In this document: positions 32,355-40,065 of the stretch, in pieces
How the letters are laid out: every line of letters starts with the position of its first letter
Position numbering within the stretch: position 1 is the stretch's first letter
Assembly (NCBI GenBank): GCA_020624805.1
Contig: JAHKVW010000027.1
Coordinates: 1 to 40,065, forward strand
Direction: 5' to 3'
From: a bacterium
GTDB lineage: Bacteria; Bacillota; Clostridia; Oscillospirales; Acutalibacteraceae
Length of the DNA: 40,065 nucleotides
Translations under genes and position numbers: made by a program
The notes under the pieces: generated by a model
Databases searched by the model: none
Seen by the model: only the letters and a program-made list of their open reading frames with translations
Told to the model about the DNA's origin: nothing

Positions 32355-32786
32355 ATGAGTACAATGACGATCATATGGCTGGTCATCGCCGTTGTCATGG
32401 GCGTGACGGAGGCTTGTACCGTCCAGCTGGTATCCGTGTGGTTCGCGATCGGAAGCGCGGCGGCGTGTATCACCTCGCTGTTCACGGATCAAATCTATAT
32501 ACAGGTGATCGTGTTCGTCGTCGTTACGGCGATCGCCCTGGCGGTGACCCGACCGCTGGTCAAAAAGCTCAAGCGAAAACGTCCCGAGGCGACCAACGCC
32601 GACCGCTATATCGGCAGATCCGCCGTTGTGGTGGAGGCGATCGACAACGATCACGCCAAAGGACTTGTCAAGGTCGATAACGAAAAGTGGACGGCTCGCA
32701 GCGCAGACGGTCAGTCGATCGAACCGGGAGATCGTGTGGTCGTTACCGCGATCGAGGGCGTCAAGCTGATCGTGACCAAAGCATAA
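32355..32786 (+). CDS. NfeD family membrane protein
   Basis: This 143-residue protein has two or three hydrophobic helices in the first half and an OB-fold C-terminal domain (GRSAVVVEAIDN... PGDRVVVTAIEGVKLIV). Short NfeD proteins partner with SPFH proteins in membrane microdomains. GGAGG precedes the ATG, and the SPFH gene is next, as in other bacteria. Confidence 0.92.
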   Translation: MSTMTIIWLVIAVVMGVTEACTVQLVSVWFAIGSAAACITSLFTDQIYIQVIVFVVVTAIALAVTRPLVKKLKRKRPEATNADRYIGRSAVVVEAIDNDHAKGLVKVDNEKWTARSADGQSIEPGDRVVVTAIEGVKLIVTKA

Positions 32787-32843
32787 ATATAAATATGTAG
32801 GGGAGGGGCTTGCTCCTCCCGAGAAAGTATAGGAGGGGCTTGA

Positions 32844-32935
32844 GGAATTGTCCAAATCTGTGATTTGGCTTACAATTCCCATGCAACAGCGCTCCAAGAA
32901 CAGGCATAGCCTGTGATTGGCTAAGCGCCACTGCG
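32844..32935 (+). repeat. Two-hairpin structured repeat, copy 2
   Basis: It matches copy 1 (23911-24003) over its whole length. Hairpin 1 has GGAATTGT/ACAATTCC in place of GGAGTTGT/ACAACTCC; hairpin 2 has ACAGGC/GCCTGT in place of GCAGA/TCTGC. Stems are kept while bases change. It ends 35 bases before the SPFH start codon, in the same orientation as copy 1. Confidence 0.75.
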
Positions 32936-32970
32936 CTCCTCCCGAATCAAAAAGGAGAAAGGAAATTATC

Positions 32971-33870
32971 ATGTCAATCGTATCATTAATCGTTCTTGCT
33001 GTGATCGCGCTGATCGTGATCATCATCGTAGCACGCAACATCAAGATCGTGCCTCAGGCACACGCCTTTGTCATCGAGCGCCTTGGCGCTTATCATCAGA
33101 CATGGGGCACCGGACTGCATTTGAAGGTACCGTTCATCGACAGGATCTCCAAGCGAGTATCGCTCAAGGAGCAGGTCGTCGATTTCCCGCCCCAGCCGGT
33201 CATCACCCGCGATAATGTCACCATGCAGATCGACACCGTCGTATATTTTGAGATCACCGATCCCAAGCTCTACACCTACGGTGTAGAACGTCCGCTCAGC
33301 GCGATCGAGAATCTGACCGCCACCACTCTGCGCAACATCATCGGCGATTTGGAGCTCGACTCCACCCTGACCTCTCGCGACACCATCAACGACAAGATCC
33401 GTATCATCCTCGATGAAGCTACCGACGCGTGGGGCATCCGCGTGATCCGCGTAGAGCTCAAGAACATCCTGCCTCCGCGAGAGATCCAGGACGCGATGGA
33501 AAAGCAGATGAAGGCGGAGCGTGAGCGCCGTGCCCGCATCCTCGACGCAGAGGGTGAGAAGCGCTCCCAGATCCTCGTAGCCGAGGGCTTGAAGGAATCC
33601 GCGATTTTGAAGGCAGACGCGATCAAGGAATCCAAGATCCGTGAGGCGGAAGGTGAAGCACAGGCGATCTTAGCGGTACAGAAAGCGAACGCCGACGCGC
33701 TGCGTATGCTCTCTGAGGCAGATCCCAGCGAGAAGGTTATCGACCTGAAATCTCTTGAGGCTCTTGCGAAGGTAGCCGACGGTCAGGCGACCAAGCTGAT
33801 CATTCCCGCCGATATGCAGAACATCGCTTCTCTCGCAGCCTCCGTCAAGGAAATAGTGACAGATAAGTAA
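32971..33870 (+). CDS. SPFH/stomatin-like protein (QmcA type)
   Basis: This 299-residue protein has an N-terminal membrane helix (3-22), then the SPFH domain with IVPQAHAFVIERLGAY and the PFIDRISKRVSLKEQV region. A charged coiled-coil (about 175-240, repeats of ILDAEGEK, EGLKESAILKA) follows. Such proteins form oligomers at membrane microdomains and work with NfeD. AAAGGAG precedes the ATG at 32971; a structured repeat lies between it and nfeD. A terminator follows. Confidence 0.93.
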   Translation: MSIVSLIVLAVIALIVIIIVARNIKIVPQAHAFVIERLGAYHQTWGTGLHLKVPFIDRISKRVSLKEQVVDFPPQPVITRDNVTMQIDTVVYFEITDPKLYTYGVERPLSAIENLTATTLRNIIGDLELDSTLTSRDTINDKIRIILDEATDAWGIRVIRVELKNILPPREIQDAMEKQMKAERERRARILDAEGEKRSQILVAEGLKESAILKADAIKESKIREAEGEAQAILAVQKANADALRMLSEADPSEKVIDLKSLEALAKVADGQATKLIIPADMQNIASLAASVKEIVTDK

Positions 33871-33913
33871 TTGTCTTATAACCGGCTCCCTTTGGGATCA
33901 GTATGTTAATGTC

Positions 33914-33943
33914 AGGAGCAGTCCGATCGGGCTGCTCCTTTGT
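33914..33943 (+). terminator. Terminator after the SPFH gene
   Basis: AGGAGCAG pairs with CTGCTCCT, with CCGATCGG forming a further inner palindrome, followed by TTTGTTG. Confidence 0.75.
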
Positions 33944-33983
33944 TGTGTTCATTCTGTTGATATCTATGCGGCGAAAGAACCTG

Positions 33984-34100
33984 TTACCGCTCGTGACGCA
34001 TACCCGCTCTGTCGTCAGCGTCCGACGCGACCTGCATCAACGCCATGATCGCGACGCCGAAGAAACCGCCGAGCATCAGCCCGATGATGAAGCCAATCAT
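33984..34100 (-). CDS. DUF3789-like small membrane protein
   Basis: This 38-residue single-helix protein reads MIGFIIGLMLGGFFGVAIM..., the pattern of DUF3789 proteins, with a short polar tail ending in RHER. AAGGAGG lies seven bases upstream of the ATG at 34100; an ATG at 34106 is too close to it. It faces the SPFH gene, alone on the minus strand. Function of the family is unknown. Confidence 0.75.
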   Translation of the reverse strand: MIGFIIGLMLGGFFGVAIMALMQVASDADDRAGMRHER

Positions 34101-34280
34101 TTTCATCCCTCCTTGGATTCATAAAATTTCGAAATTGGTGAATATATATTTATATTCTATTATTCTCATAACGCATTATAATTATGCGCTTATGCTGTAC
34201 AATACTATATATAGCGCCCCTAACGGGATAAAGTACAAAATATGTTAAAACTTTGTAACTGGAAAAAACCCTTTTGTTAC

Positions 34281-34309
34281 TTGCAAACCACAACATATTG
34301 TGCTATCAT
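34281..34309 (+). promoter_or_regulatory. Promoter of the small protein gene at 34470
   Basis: TTGCAA (34281-34286), 17 bases, TATCAT (34304-34309). The leader of about 150 bases contains the repeat element at 34351. Confidence 0.7.
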
Positions 34310-34350
34310 TCTAATTGCAATCAAGATAAAGTGTGTTTTTACCTAGGCTC

Positions 34351-34422
34351 CCTTTGGGAAAGGGAGCTGTCGCTAAGCGACTGAGGGATTGTATCGTTGC
34401 TTGAGCGTCAGCGAGAAACCAT
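34351..34422. repeat. Short form of the GGCTCCCTTTGG element
   Basis: Opens with a hairpin GGCTCCCTTT-GGG-AAAGGGAGCT, then GTCGCTAAGCGAC, and ends GAGCGTCAGCGAGA. Its two ends match the outer ends of the composite at 23740-24033, which carries inserts in the middle. A fragment (GGCTCCCTTTGGGA) also lies at 33884. Confidence 0.7.
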
Positions 34423-34469
34423 ATTATTGTATTGAAATCAAAGAATCTTTAGGAAATGAGGAGTTTAAC

Positions 34470-34763
34470 ATGACAGTAACAGTCACAGGCGGCAGCCTTT
34501 CAAAAGCAGAAATCAACGCGTATGTACAGCAGCTCAAGGAGAAGAATCCCGATAAGGTGATCACCTCCGTGACCTTCACCGTAGACGGTGAGTATGTCGA
34601 CATGAGCTACACCTATGACAACGTTCCCTTCGAGCGTATCCGCCGCATCACCGGTTATCTGGTCGGTACCGTTGATCGTTTCAATGACGCAAAGCGCGCT
34701 GAGGTACAGGACAGAGTCAAGCATTCCATCGACTGCGGTTGCTCTCTGGAGGAGATCGCTTAA
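34470..34763 (+). CDS. Small protein resembling anaerobic ribonucleotide reductase-associated sequences
   Basis: This 97-residue soluble protein has the stretch VPFERIRRITGYLVG followed by DRFNDAKRAEVQDRVKH and then CGC. I recall similar tails in small proteins annotated near class III ribonucleotide reductase in Clostridia, but the family call is weak. GAGGAG lies correctly upstream of ATG at 34470. It has its own promoter. The two close Cys could bind a metal. Confidence 0.6.
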   Translation: MTVTVTGGSLSKAEINAYVQQLKEKNPDKVITSVTFTVDGEYVDMSYTYDNVPFERIRRITGYLVGTVDRFNDAKRAEVQDRVKHSIDCGCSLEEIA

Positions 34764-34790
34764 CTTTTTCGTGTAATTATTGATACGATA

Positions 34791-34819
34791 TTGACATATG
34801 GCGTCGATCGTATTATAAT
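34791..34819 (+). promoter_or_regulatory. Perfect consensus promoter of the SAM-regulated metK unit
   Basis: TTGACA (34791-34796), 17 bases, TATAAT (34814-34819). Transcription starts just before the SAM-I aptamer. Confidence 0.92.
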
Positions 34820-34841
34820 TTTGACAGCAGAATAACTGATC

Positions 34842-34935
34842 ACTTATCAAGAGCGACTGAGGGACAGGCCCTGTGAAGTCCGGCAACCTGCATATGTAAG
34901 GTGCTAAATCCTGCGGTATTACCGAGAGATGAGTT
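34842..34935 (+). promoter_or_regulatory. SAM-I (S-box) riboswitch aptamer
   Basis: All core parts are present in order: CTTATCAAGAG at the P1/P2 start, CTGAGGGA, GGCCCTGTGAAG, CCGGCAACC, GGTGCTAAATCC and GAGATGAG closing P1. SAM binding would favour the terminator that follows and switch off metK. Confidence 0.95.
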
Positions 34936-34939
34936 TTGC

Positions 34940-34975
34940 ACTCCGCACGGTAAGCCGTGCGGAGTTTTTGTTTTA
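34940..34975 (+). terminator. SAM riboswitch terminator
   Basis: CTCCGCACGG pairs with CCGTGCGGAG around TAAG and is followed by TTTTTGTTTT. It lies five bases after the aptamer and is the expression platform. Confidence 0.93.
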
Positions 34976-34978
34976 GCG

Positions 34979-35020
34979 GTCAGTAGTCAGTGATTAGTGA
35001 TCAGTGATCAGTGATCAGTG
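34979..35020. repeat. Short tandem repeat of GTGATCA
   Basis: About five units, mostly 7 bases, of GTGATCA-like sequence lie between the riboswitch terminator and metK. Such a tract can change length by slippage and would alter the metK leader. Confidence 0.75.
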
Positions 35021-35055
35021 TTGTTTAGTATTTATTATGGAAATGAGGGTTTATT

Positions 35056-36237
35056 ATGGCGTATTTATTTACATCCGAATCAGTCACCGAGGGTCATCCC
35101 GACAAAGTATGTGACCGAGTATCCGATTCCATCCTTGACGCGATCTTAGCGCAGGATAAAAATGCGCATGTCGCGTGTGAGACCACCGCGACCACCGGAC
35201 GCGTCAATGTGATGGGTGAGATCTCCACGATCGCAAAGGTAGATTATGAGCAGGTCATCCGTGACGCTGTCTGTGATATCGGCTACGACAGCAAGGCGGC
35301 TACCTTTGACGGACATACCTGTGATGTCAATGTTTTTCTGGACACCCAAAGCCCCGATATCGCGATGGGCGTCAACGCTTCCTACGAGCTCAAGGACGGT
35401 GAAGAAGCCGCCGAGAATCAGCTCGGCGCGGGCGATCAGGGCATGATGTTCGGTTATGCCTGTGATGAAACACCCGAGTTGATGCCGCTGGCGATCTCGC
35501 TGGCGCAGAGAATGGCGTATCGTCTGACGCAGGTACGCAAGGACGGCACGCTGCCTTATCTTCGTCCTGACGGTAAAACGCAGGTCACCATCGAATATGA
35601 CGGCGATCAGGCAAAACGTGTGGATACTGTCGTTGTATCGACACAGCATGACGCCGATACACCGCTTGAGACCATTCGAGAGGATCTGATCAGAGAAGTG
35701 ATCCGTCCCATCATCCCCGAAGGTCTGATGGATGACGATACCAAGATCTTTGTCAATCCCACCGGCAGATTTGTTGTCGGCGGTCCCGAGGGAGATTCCG
35801 GTCTGACCGGCAGAAAGATCATCGTCGACACCTACGGCGGTTATGCCCGCCACGGCGGCGGCGCTTTCTCCGGCAAGGATCCGACAAAGGTCGACAGGAG
35901 CGCGGCGTATTTTGCGCGCTATATCGCAAAGAATATCGTAGCCGCGGGTATCGCGAAGAAGGCGGAGGTACAGCTCGCCTACGCGATCGGCGTCGCAAAG
36001 CCCGTGTCGGTCATGGTCGAGACCTTCGGCACCTCACAGTATACCAACGAGCAGATCGCCGCTGCCGTCAACAAGGTGTTTGACGCGCGTCCCGCATCGA
36101 TCATCCGCACGCTGGATCTTCTGAACACGAAATACGCTCCCTTATCCGCTTACGGTCATATGGGTCGCGAGGAGCTCGGCGTTCGCTGGGAGGATACCGA
36201 TAAGACTGACGATTTGTTGAGAGCGATTGCAGAATGA
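35056..36237 (+). CDS. metK: S-adenosylmethionine synthetase
   Basis: This 393-residue enzyme makes SAM from methionine and ATP. Marks: [13 protein letters not shown] at the N-terminus, [12 protein letters not shown] (hexapeptide region) and [16 protein letters not shown] near the middle. The length is typical. It is controlled by the SAM-I riboswitch upstream. Its stop codon overlaps the start of the next gene (ATGA). Confidence 0.97.
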   Translation: MAYLFTSESVTEGHPDKVCDRVSDSILDAILAQDKNAHVACETTATTGRVNVMGEISTIAKVDYEQVIRDAVCDIGYDSKAATFDGHTCDVNVFLDTQSPDIAMGVNASYELKDGEEAAENQLGAGDQGMMFGYACDETPELMPLAISLAQRMAYRLTQVRKDGTLPYLRPDGKTQVTIEYDGDQAKRVDTVVVSTQHDADTPLETIREDLIREVIRPIIPEGLMDDDTKIFVNPTGRFVVGGPEGDSGLTGRKIIVDTYGGYARHGGGAFSGKDPTKVDRSAAYFARYIAKNIVAAGIAKKAEVQLAYAIGVAKPVSVMVETFGTSQYTNEQIAAAVNKVFDARPASIIRTLDLLNTKYAPLSAYGHMGREELGVRWEDTDKTDDLLRAIAE

Positions 36238-37886
36238 AGAAAATCTTTCGATATTTACAGGGGATCCCAGGGATCCTCCTGATCCTCTATGTACAATTCA
36301 TCATCAGCGCCGATATCTATTTATCGGAGTTTACCGACGCGGCGAAGGCATGGCTGTACATCATCGTGTTTGTCGGCGCGCTGATCCTGTGTCCCGCGCT
36401 GATCCGCCTGTTTCGCCGTTTCAGTATCCGCTATAAGGCGACTCTGACGACCAAGCGCAATAAGATCATCTGGTTTACGGTGTTCTTTGTGATCAGTGCC
36501 GCGGTGTTCGGATTTTACTATGCCGCGGAATATCCCGGCGCGTTCTCAGCGGATTCTATCACGCAGTACGCACAGGCGATGACCGGTGAATACAACAACT
36601 GGCATCCTGTTTTGCATACGCTGTTAGGCTTCAAGCTGCCTTTGACGCTCACCGGCGGATGGGCAGGCTCGGTCGTATTGTTCCAGCTGATCCTGTTCAC
36701 TTTTGCCGCGGCTTACGCGGCATATACGATCCTGCGTCACAGCAACATCCCATACGCGGTGCTGTCGCTGGCGTTTATCCTGTTCAGCCCTGTTACCGCG
36801 GCGGTATCGGTCTATCCGTGGAAGGATATCCCGTTCGCGATCATGACGCTGCTTGCCGCATCCTATGCTGCGAACGCCTATTTCACCAAGGGCGAATGGC
36901 TGAAAAAGCGCAGTCATATCGTCGCGGTCATCGTTGTTCTGGTGCTGGCGACGGTATTCCGTCACAACGCGATCCTGTTCACTCTGCCCATGCTGATCGC
37001 CATGCTGCTGTATCTCAAGCGCAAGGCGGCGATCATCACCGCTGTGTGCTTCGCGGCGGCGATCATCCTGATCGAAGGCCCGCTGTACGCCATGTTGAAC
37101 GTGACACAGCCCGGTGACAGACAGGAAGAGATGCTCGGCGTACCGGTCGCTGTGATCGGAACAGTCGCCAAGAAAAATCCGAACGCTTTGGATCAGGAAA
37201 CCAAACAGTTCATCTATTCTGTCGCACCGCCTGAGACTTGGGCGAAGAACTATGTGATCGGTAATTTCAATACCGTGAAATTCGTGCCCGGTACCAACTA
37301 CCACAAGATCACTGAGGCAGGTGCGCCGAAGGTGATCGGTTATATGTTCAAATGCTTTGCCAAAGCCCCCAAAGAGGCGTTTGCCGGCTTGATCGGCGCA
37401 ACCGACATGGTCTATACGGTGTCCGGTGACGATTCCTGTTGGAGCGACGTCAGACCCGGCGTTGTCGGCAATCAGTATAATATCAAGTACCACGGCAATC
37501 AAACCGCCAAGGGCGTCGTTTCGTTCATCTTTGACCGTCTTGATATCTTTATGAGGTGGATCTTCTGGTACGTCGGCGCAATGAACCTGCTGTTGATCAC
37601 GGCGGCGCTTGCCAGATTCAAGCCCAGGAAATCAGAATGGAAGCGGATCCTGCCGGTCTTGTCGATGCTGATGTACAATTTCGGCACCATGCTGGTGCTG
37701 AGCGGCGATGAGATCCGTCTGTTTTACTTCACCTTCCCGGTCACTCCCGTGTTATTTCTGCTTGTGATGCGGGAGGAACGCAAAGCGTCTGCCAAAGAAA
37801 ACGAGGCAGCTCCCGTGATTCCCGAAAAGGTTCAGTCCGATGAAGCGTCCGCTATCGAGGCGCAGACAAAAGCAGCTCAAAATTGA
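36234..37886 (+). CDS. Polytopic membrane protein, DUF6020-like
   Basis: This 550-residue protein has about ten or more hydrophobic helices, with an extracellular loop after the third helix containing [16 protein letters not shown] and [10 protein letters not shown]. This motif pattern is that of DUF6020 membrane proteins, which resemble GT-C glycosyltransferases. The acidic C-terminal tail (last 45 residues) is cytosolic or exposed. It starts four bases inside metK, so the SAM riboswitch may control it too. The substrate is unknown. Confidence 0.8.
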   Translation: MKKIFRYLQGIPGILLILYVQFIISADIYLSEFTDAAKAWLYIIVFVGALILCPALIRLFRRFSIRYKATLTTKRNKIIWFTVFFVISAAVFGFYYAAEYPGAFSADSITQYAQAMTGEYNNWHPVLHTLLGFKLPLTLTGGWAGSVVLFQLILFTFAAAYAAYTILRHSNIPYAVLSLAFILFSPVTAAVSVYPWKDIPFAIMTLLAASYAANAYFTKGEWLKKRSHIVAVIVVLVLATVFRHNAILFTLPMLIAMLLYLKRKAAIITAVCFAAAIILIEGPLYAMLNVTQPGDRQEEMLGVPVAVIGTVAKKNPNALDQETKQFIYSVAPPETWAKNYVIGNFNTVKFVPGTNYHKITEAGAPKVIGYMFKCFAKAPKEAFAGLIGATDMVYTVSGDDSCWSDVRPGVVGNQYNIKYHGNQTAKGVVSFIFDRLDIFMRWIFWYVGAMNLLLITAALARFKPRKSEWKRILPVLSMLMYNFGTMLVLSGDEIRLFYFTFPVTPVLFLLVMREERKASAKENEAAPVIPEKVQSDEASAIEAQTKAAQN

Positions 37887-37906
37887 TCTCTCCCACATTT
37901 ATATCC

Positions 37907-37948
37907 AAAAACCCGAAGGCTCTGCTGTGATGGCAGAGCTTTTGGGTT
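37907..37948. terminator. Bidirectional terminator between convergent genes
   Basis: The stem AACCCGAA-GGCTCTGC with GCAGAGC-TT-TTGGGTT closes a loop of seven bases. T runs lie on both strands. It separates the DUF6020 gene from mazF. Confidence 0.7.
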
Positions 37949-38036
37949 ATATGGGAAAAGCTTGTTTAGGATGATATATCATTGTTTGTAACGAGCCTTT
38001 CGGCTTGAATGGGGTGATCGGTAAAGCCACGCGCGG

Positions 38037-38384
38037 CTATCCGATCAGCCCGAAAGATACGGACAACGCCTGATTGATCTGTTTCATCGACTGTACGTTG
38101 ACGCTGCCCATCTTCTCTCTGAGTCGACGTTTATCTAATGTACGGACCTGCTCGAGCAGGACGACGCTGTCCTTGTATAGGCCGCAGTCGCGCGCTTCGA
38201 TCGGGATATGCGTAGGCAGCTTGGTCTTATCCGTCTTGCTGGTGATCGCCGCCGCAATGACGGTGGGGGAGTATCGATTGCCCACATCGTTCTGGATGAT
38301 CAGCACCGGCCGCACACCGCCCTGTTCCGATCCGACCACCGGACTGAGATCGGCATAATAGATATCGCCGCGTTTGATATTCAA
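38037..38384 (-). CDS. mazF: MazF/NdoA-type endoribonuclease toxin
   Basis: This protein of about 115 residues has the MazF signature [30 protein letters not shown] and the [10 protein letters not shown] loop. It is an mRNA-cutting toxin with an SH3-like barrel. The start is uncertain: TTG at 38384 lies ten bases after AGGAG and gives the usual N-terminus; GTG at 38393 is almost on top of that site. No MazE-type antitoxin lies on either side. In many Firmicutes mazF is preceded by mazE, so this one may be solitary. Confidence 0.92.
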   Translation of the reverse strand: MNIKRGDIYYADLSPVVGSEQGGVRPVLIIQNDVGNRYSPTVIAAAITSKTDKTKLPTHIPIEARDCGLYKDSVVLLEQVRTLDKRRLREKMGSVNVQSMKQINQALSVSFGLIG

Positions 38385-38455
38385 TTTCTTCACACTCCTG
38401 AATTTGTATCTTCTGCAATTATCTTTGACAGTTTGGCGTGATATTATTCAAAACA

Positions 38456-38600
38456 GTCATTGCGAAGCCCTTAAGCCTCCCTTTCCTAAGGTGCCCCCGT
38501 TGGGGGAATGTCCGAAGGAAAAGGGGGGAGCCGTTTCCGGCGAGGAAGGTGCCCGTCAGGACGGAGGGTTGCAAGGGCTGTGGCAATCTCAACATATCAT
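38456..38600. repeat. Hairpin repeat with a nested GGCTCCC-type insert
   Basis: The outer ends are GTCATTGCGA and GTGGCAATCTCAAC, as in the 25734 array. The inner stem is AGCCCTT with AAGGGCT. Its loop holds about 95 bases that match part of the composite at 23740-24033. One repeat family therefore lies inside the other. No gene is seen in this gap. Confidence 0.7.
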
Positions 38601-38615
38601 AAGAGTTCCTTATGA

Positions 38616-38644
38616 TTGAAAAATCCGTGTATTTGTGTTACAAT
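38616..38644 (+). promoter_or_regulatory. Promoter of the EamA transporter
   Basis: TTGAAA (38616-38621), 17 bases, TACAAT (38639-38644). Confidence 0.75.
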
Positions 38645-38650
38645 GAATTG

Positions 38651-38665
38651 CGGTTATGATAACCG
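38651..38665. promoter_or_regulatory. Possible operator downstream of the EamA promoter
   Basis: CGGTTAT-G-ATAACCG is a perfect inverted repeat with 7-bp arms, lying at about the transcription start. A repressor bound there would block the transporter gene. Confidence 0.5.
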
Positions 38666-38694
38666 TTATTATTGTATGATTCGTGAGGGATAAA

Positions 38695-39573
38695 GTGAGT
38701 AACAGAACCAAAGGAATCCTGCTTCTGATCCTATCGGCGTTTTTCTTCGCCTGTATGAATATGTTCGTCAAGCTCAGCGGCGATGAACTGCCTGTGTTCC
38801 AAAAGGTGTTCTTCCGTAACGCGATGGCGTCCGTGATCGCGTTTATTGTTCTTCTAAAGAATAAAGCGCCCCTGCGGCCGACGGTCAAGGGCAGCTGGAA
38901 ATATCTCGTATTGCGGACGGTGTTCGGCTTGACGGGCGTGGTCTGCAATTATTACGCGCTCGAAACGCTGGTACTGTCCGACGCGTCCATCCTCAATAAG
39001 ATGTCGCCGTTCTTCGCGGTGATCTTCTCGTTTATCTTCATCCATGAACGTCCCAAGCTCTATCAATGGCTTGTCCTCGGCGGCGCATTGTTCGGCACGA
39101 TCTTTGTCATCAAGCCCAGCTTTGCCAACGCCGCTTTCATTCCCGCATTGGTAGGATTTTTGGGCGGCGTATGCGCGGGAGCGGCTTACGGCTGTGTACG
39201 CAAGCTCGGATTGATGGGGGAGAGCAACCCGTATATCGTGTTCTTCTTCTCAACAGCGTCCACCCTGATCGTCACGCCTGTCATGATCGCGGGCTATGTG
39301 CCGATGACGGCGCTGCAGTGGGTGTATCTGCTCAGTGCCGGCGTCTCTGCGGCGCTCGCGCAGTTCTCCATTACCGCGGCGTATACCTACGCGCCCGCTA
39401 AGGAGATCTCTGTCTATGATTTCAGCCAGATCATCTTCGCGTCGCTGATGAGCCTGATCGTATTTCAGCAGGTGCCCGATATCTGGAGTGTCATCGGCTA
39501 TGTGATCATCATTTCGATGGCGATCCTCAACTATTTTCTCAGCAGAGAAAAAATCACTAAAAATTCAGAGTGA
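38695..39573 (+). CDS. EamA/DMT family transporter
   Basis: This 292-residue protein has ten hydrophobic helices in two halves, each of the EamA type, with FFFACMNMFVKLSG at the start and VLSDASILNKMSPFFAVIFS in the first half. Exporters of amino acids or metabolites are common in the family. GTG at 38695 is chosen because GTGAGGGA lies just upstream; GTG at 38683 is part of that site. Confidence 0.88.
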   Translation: MSNRTKGILLLILSAFFFACMNMFVKLSGDELPVFQKVFFRNAMASVIAFIVLLKNKAPLRPTVKGSWKYLVLRTVFGLTGVVCNYYALETLVLSDASILNKMSPFFAVIFSFIFIHERPKLYQWLVLGGALFGTIFVIKPSFANAAFIPALVGFLGGVCAGAAYGCVRKLGLMGESNPYIVFFFSTASTLIVTPVMIAGYVPMTALQWVYLLSAGVSAALAQFSITAAYTYAPAKEISVYDFSQIIFASLMSLIVFQQVPDIWSVIGYVIIISMAILNYFLSREKITKNSE

Positions 39574-39603
39574 TACTCTTCCTTTATCGTCAAATTGCCG
39601 ATA

Positions 39604-39632
39604 TTGACTTTTCCGAACAATTGTGATACATT
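39604..39632 (+). promoter_or_regulatory. Promoter of the T-box transcript
   Basis: TTGACT (39604-39609), 17 bases, TACATT (39627-39632), just upstream of the T-box leader. Confidence 0.75.
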
Positions 39633-39830
39633 TTTAACAGACAATTAATAAAGGCTGTGACGAAGACGGTCAAGGCATTGTTTTTTCAGAGAGTCGGCGG
39701 CTGGTGTGAGCCGACAGAATGAGCCTGAGTACCCATCGCTTCTGAGCCGGGAGCCCGAAAAGTCATACATGTGTATGCTGAGTAGATACTCCCCGTGATT
39801 GCTGCGTAAAGGCATAGGGATTCATATGTT

Positions 39831-39876
39831 TGTCATCGCGAGACACATCGTGCCGGGGTGATCTCAATGATATATC
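39831..39876. repeat. Diverged hairpin repeat inside the T-box leader
   Basis: TGTCATCGCGAG...GTGCCGGGGTGATCTCAATGATATAT follows the 25734 repeat base for base over about 45 positions with scattered changes. It lies between stem I and the antiterminator. Confidence 0.5.
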
Positions 39877-39937
39877 GATCCTGAGAGTGGCAGTAGCAAT
39901 ACTGCAAATTGAGTGGTACCGCGGATGTGATTTTTCA

Positions 39938-39967
39938 CGCTCGTCTCAATGTTGAGACGGGCGTTTT
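39938..39967 (+). terminator. T-box terminator
   Basis: CGTCTCAA-TG-TTGAGACG with an outer CGC/GCG extension, followed by TTTT. It competes with the antiterminator formed by the GGTACCGCGG region. Confidence 0.9.
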
Positions 39968-39969
39968 CT

Positions 39970-40065
39970 GTGTATGACGGGCATATCAATGCTCTGTGGT
40001 GAAAGTCCACCGAGGCGTAGTTACCGACGAACTCTGAAGCGACTCCCAAGGTTTGAATCGCGAGG
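39970..40065 (+). mobile_element. 5' end of a group II intron (runs off the window)
   Basis: From about 39970 the sequence GTGTATGACGGGCAT, then GTGGTGAAAGTCCACC and TTACCGACGAACTCTGAAGCG, resembles the start of domain I of bacterial group II introns. It sits directly after the T-box terminator hairpin and T run; class C introns are known to insert just after such terminators. The exact 5' boundary is uncertain (39970 or 39972) and the intron-encoded protein would lie beyond the window. Confidence 0.65.

Larger units (their letters stand above)
39650..39967 (+). promoter_or_regulatory. T-box leader (tRNA-sensing riboswitch)
   Basis: Stem I has CAGAGAGTCGGCGGCTGGTGTGAGCCGAC in two parts, and the specifier area near 39735-39755 (CATCGCTTCTGAGCC). 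The T-box sequence GAGTGGTACCGCGG is at 39911-39924. The terminator ends the leader. Two readings of the specifier are possible, ATC (Ile) or GCT (Ala); the structure is needed to decide. The controlled gene lies beyond the window, or beyond the intron that follows. Confidence 0.92.

Overview
The window looks like a chromosomal segment of a gut-type Gram-positive anaerobe of the Clostridia, most likely a Ruminococcus-like member of the Oscillospiraceae. The evidence is a CotH protein carrying a dockerin-like module, strong ribosome-binding sites, sigma-A promoters near consensus, an S-box (SAM-I) riboswitch, a T-box leader, a FakA/FakB pair and a DUF1836 regulator. The placement comes from gene content only; no alignment was run.

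Layout. Positions 1-1090 hold a tRNA-Trp followed by two roughly 200-bp direct repeats, each ending in a copy of the tRNA 3' end. Positions 1195-3043 hold two minus-strand alpha/beta hydrolases. Positions 3274-22976 are the heart of the window. A STAS protein, an A-T-C NRPS and a membrane-anchored type-B carboxylesterase form one plus-strand operon. After a divergent Bax-inhibitor-like membrane protein, a second long operon encodes an acyl-AMP ligase with a fused carrier domain, two PlsC acyltransferases, a second AMP ligase, a free acyl carrier protein, an LRAT-fold protein and an alpha/beta hydrolase. DegV (FakB-like), FakA and an alpha/beta hydrolase with a Cys nucleophile follow. Three paralogous zinc-ribbon / QPQYGQP-repeat / two-helix membrane proteins and one more hydrolase close the region.

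Positions 23063-25682 hold a PqqD-like protein, an S24/S26-type peptidase and the CotH-dockerin protein. Positions 25858-30614 hold nicotinate phosphoribosyltransferase (minus), then an operon of acyl-CoA synthetase, metallo-beta-lactamase-fold protein and E2-like acyltransferase. Positions 30701-33870 hold a lipoprotein, a DUF1836 regulator, small membrane proteins and an NfeD/SPFH pair. Positions 33984-39573 hold a tiny DUF3789 protein, a small protein of uncertain family, riboswitch-controlled metK, a polytopic membrane protein, MazF without a visible antitoxin, and an EamA transporter. The window ends in a T-box leader followed, just past its terminator, by what looks like the 5' end of a group II intron.

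How the genes may work together (inference). Four adenylate-forming enzymes, three carrier domains, two PlsC enzymes, an LRAT-fold protein, FakA/FakB and five or six serine/cysteine hydrolases suggest an acyl-lipid or lipopeptide-like pathway. It would activate acids, load them on carriers and transfer them to a membrane acceptor. The NRPS adenylation domain lacks the Asp that binds the alpha-amino group, so its substrate may not be an ordinary alpha-amino acid. This locus is the best candidate for an undescribed system. The other strong signals are two families of structured interspersed repeats whose copies show compensatory stem changes.
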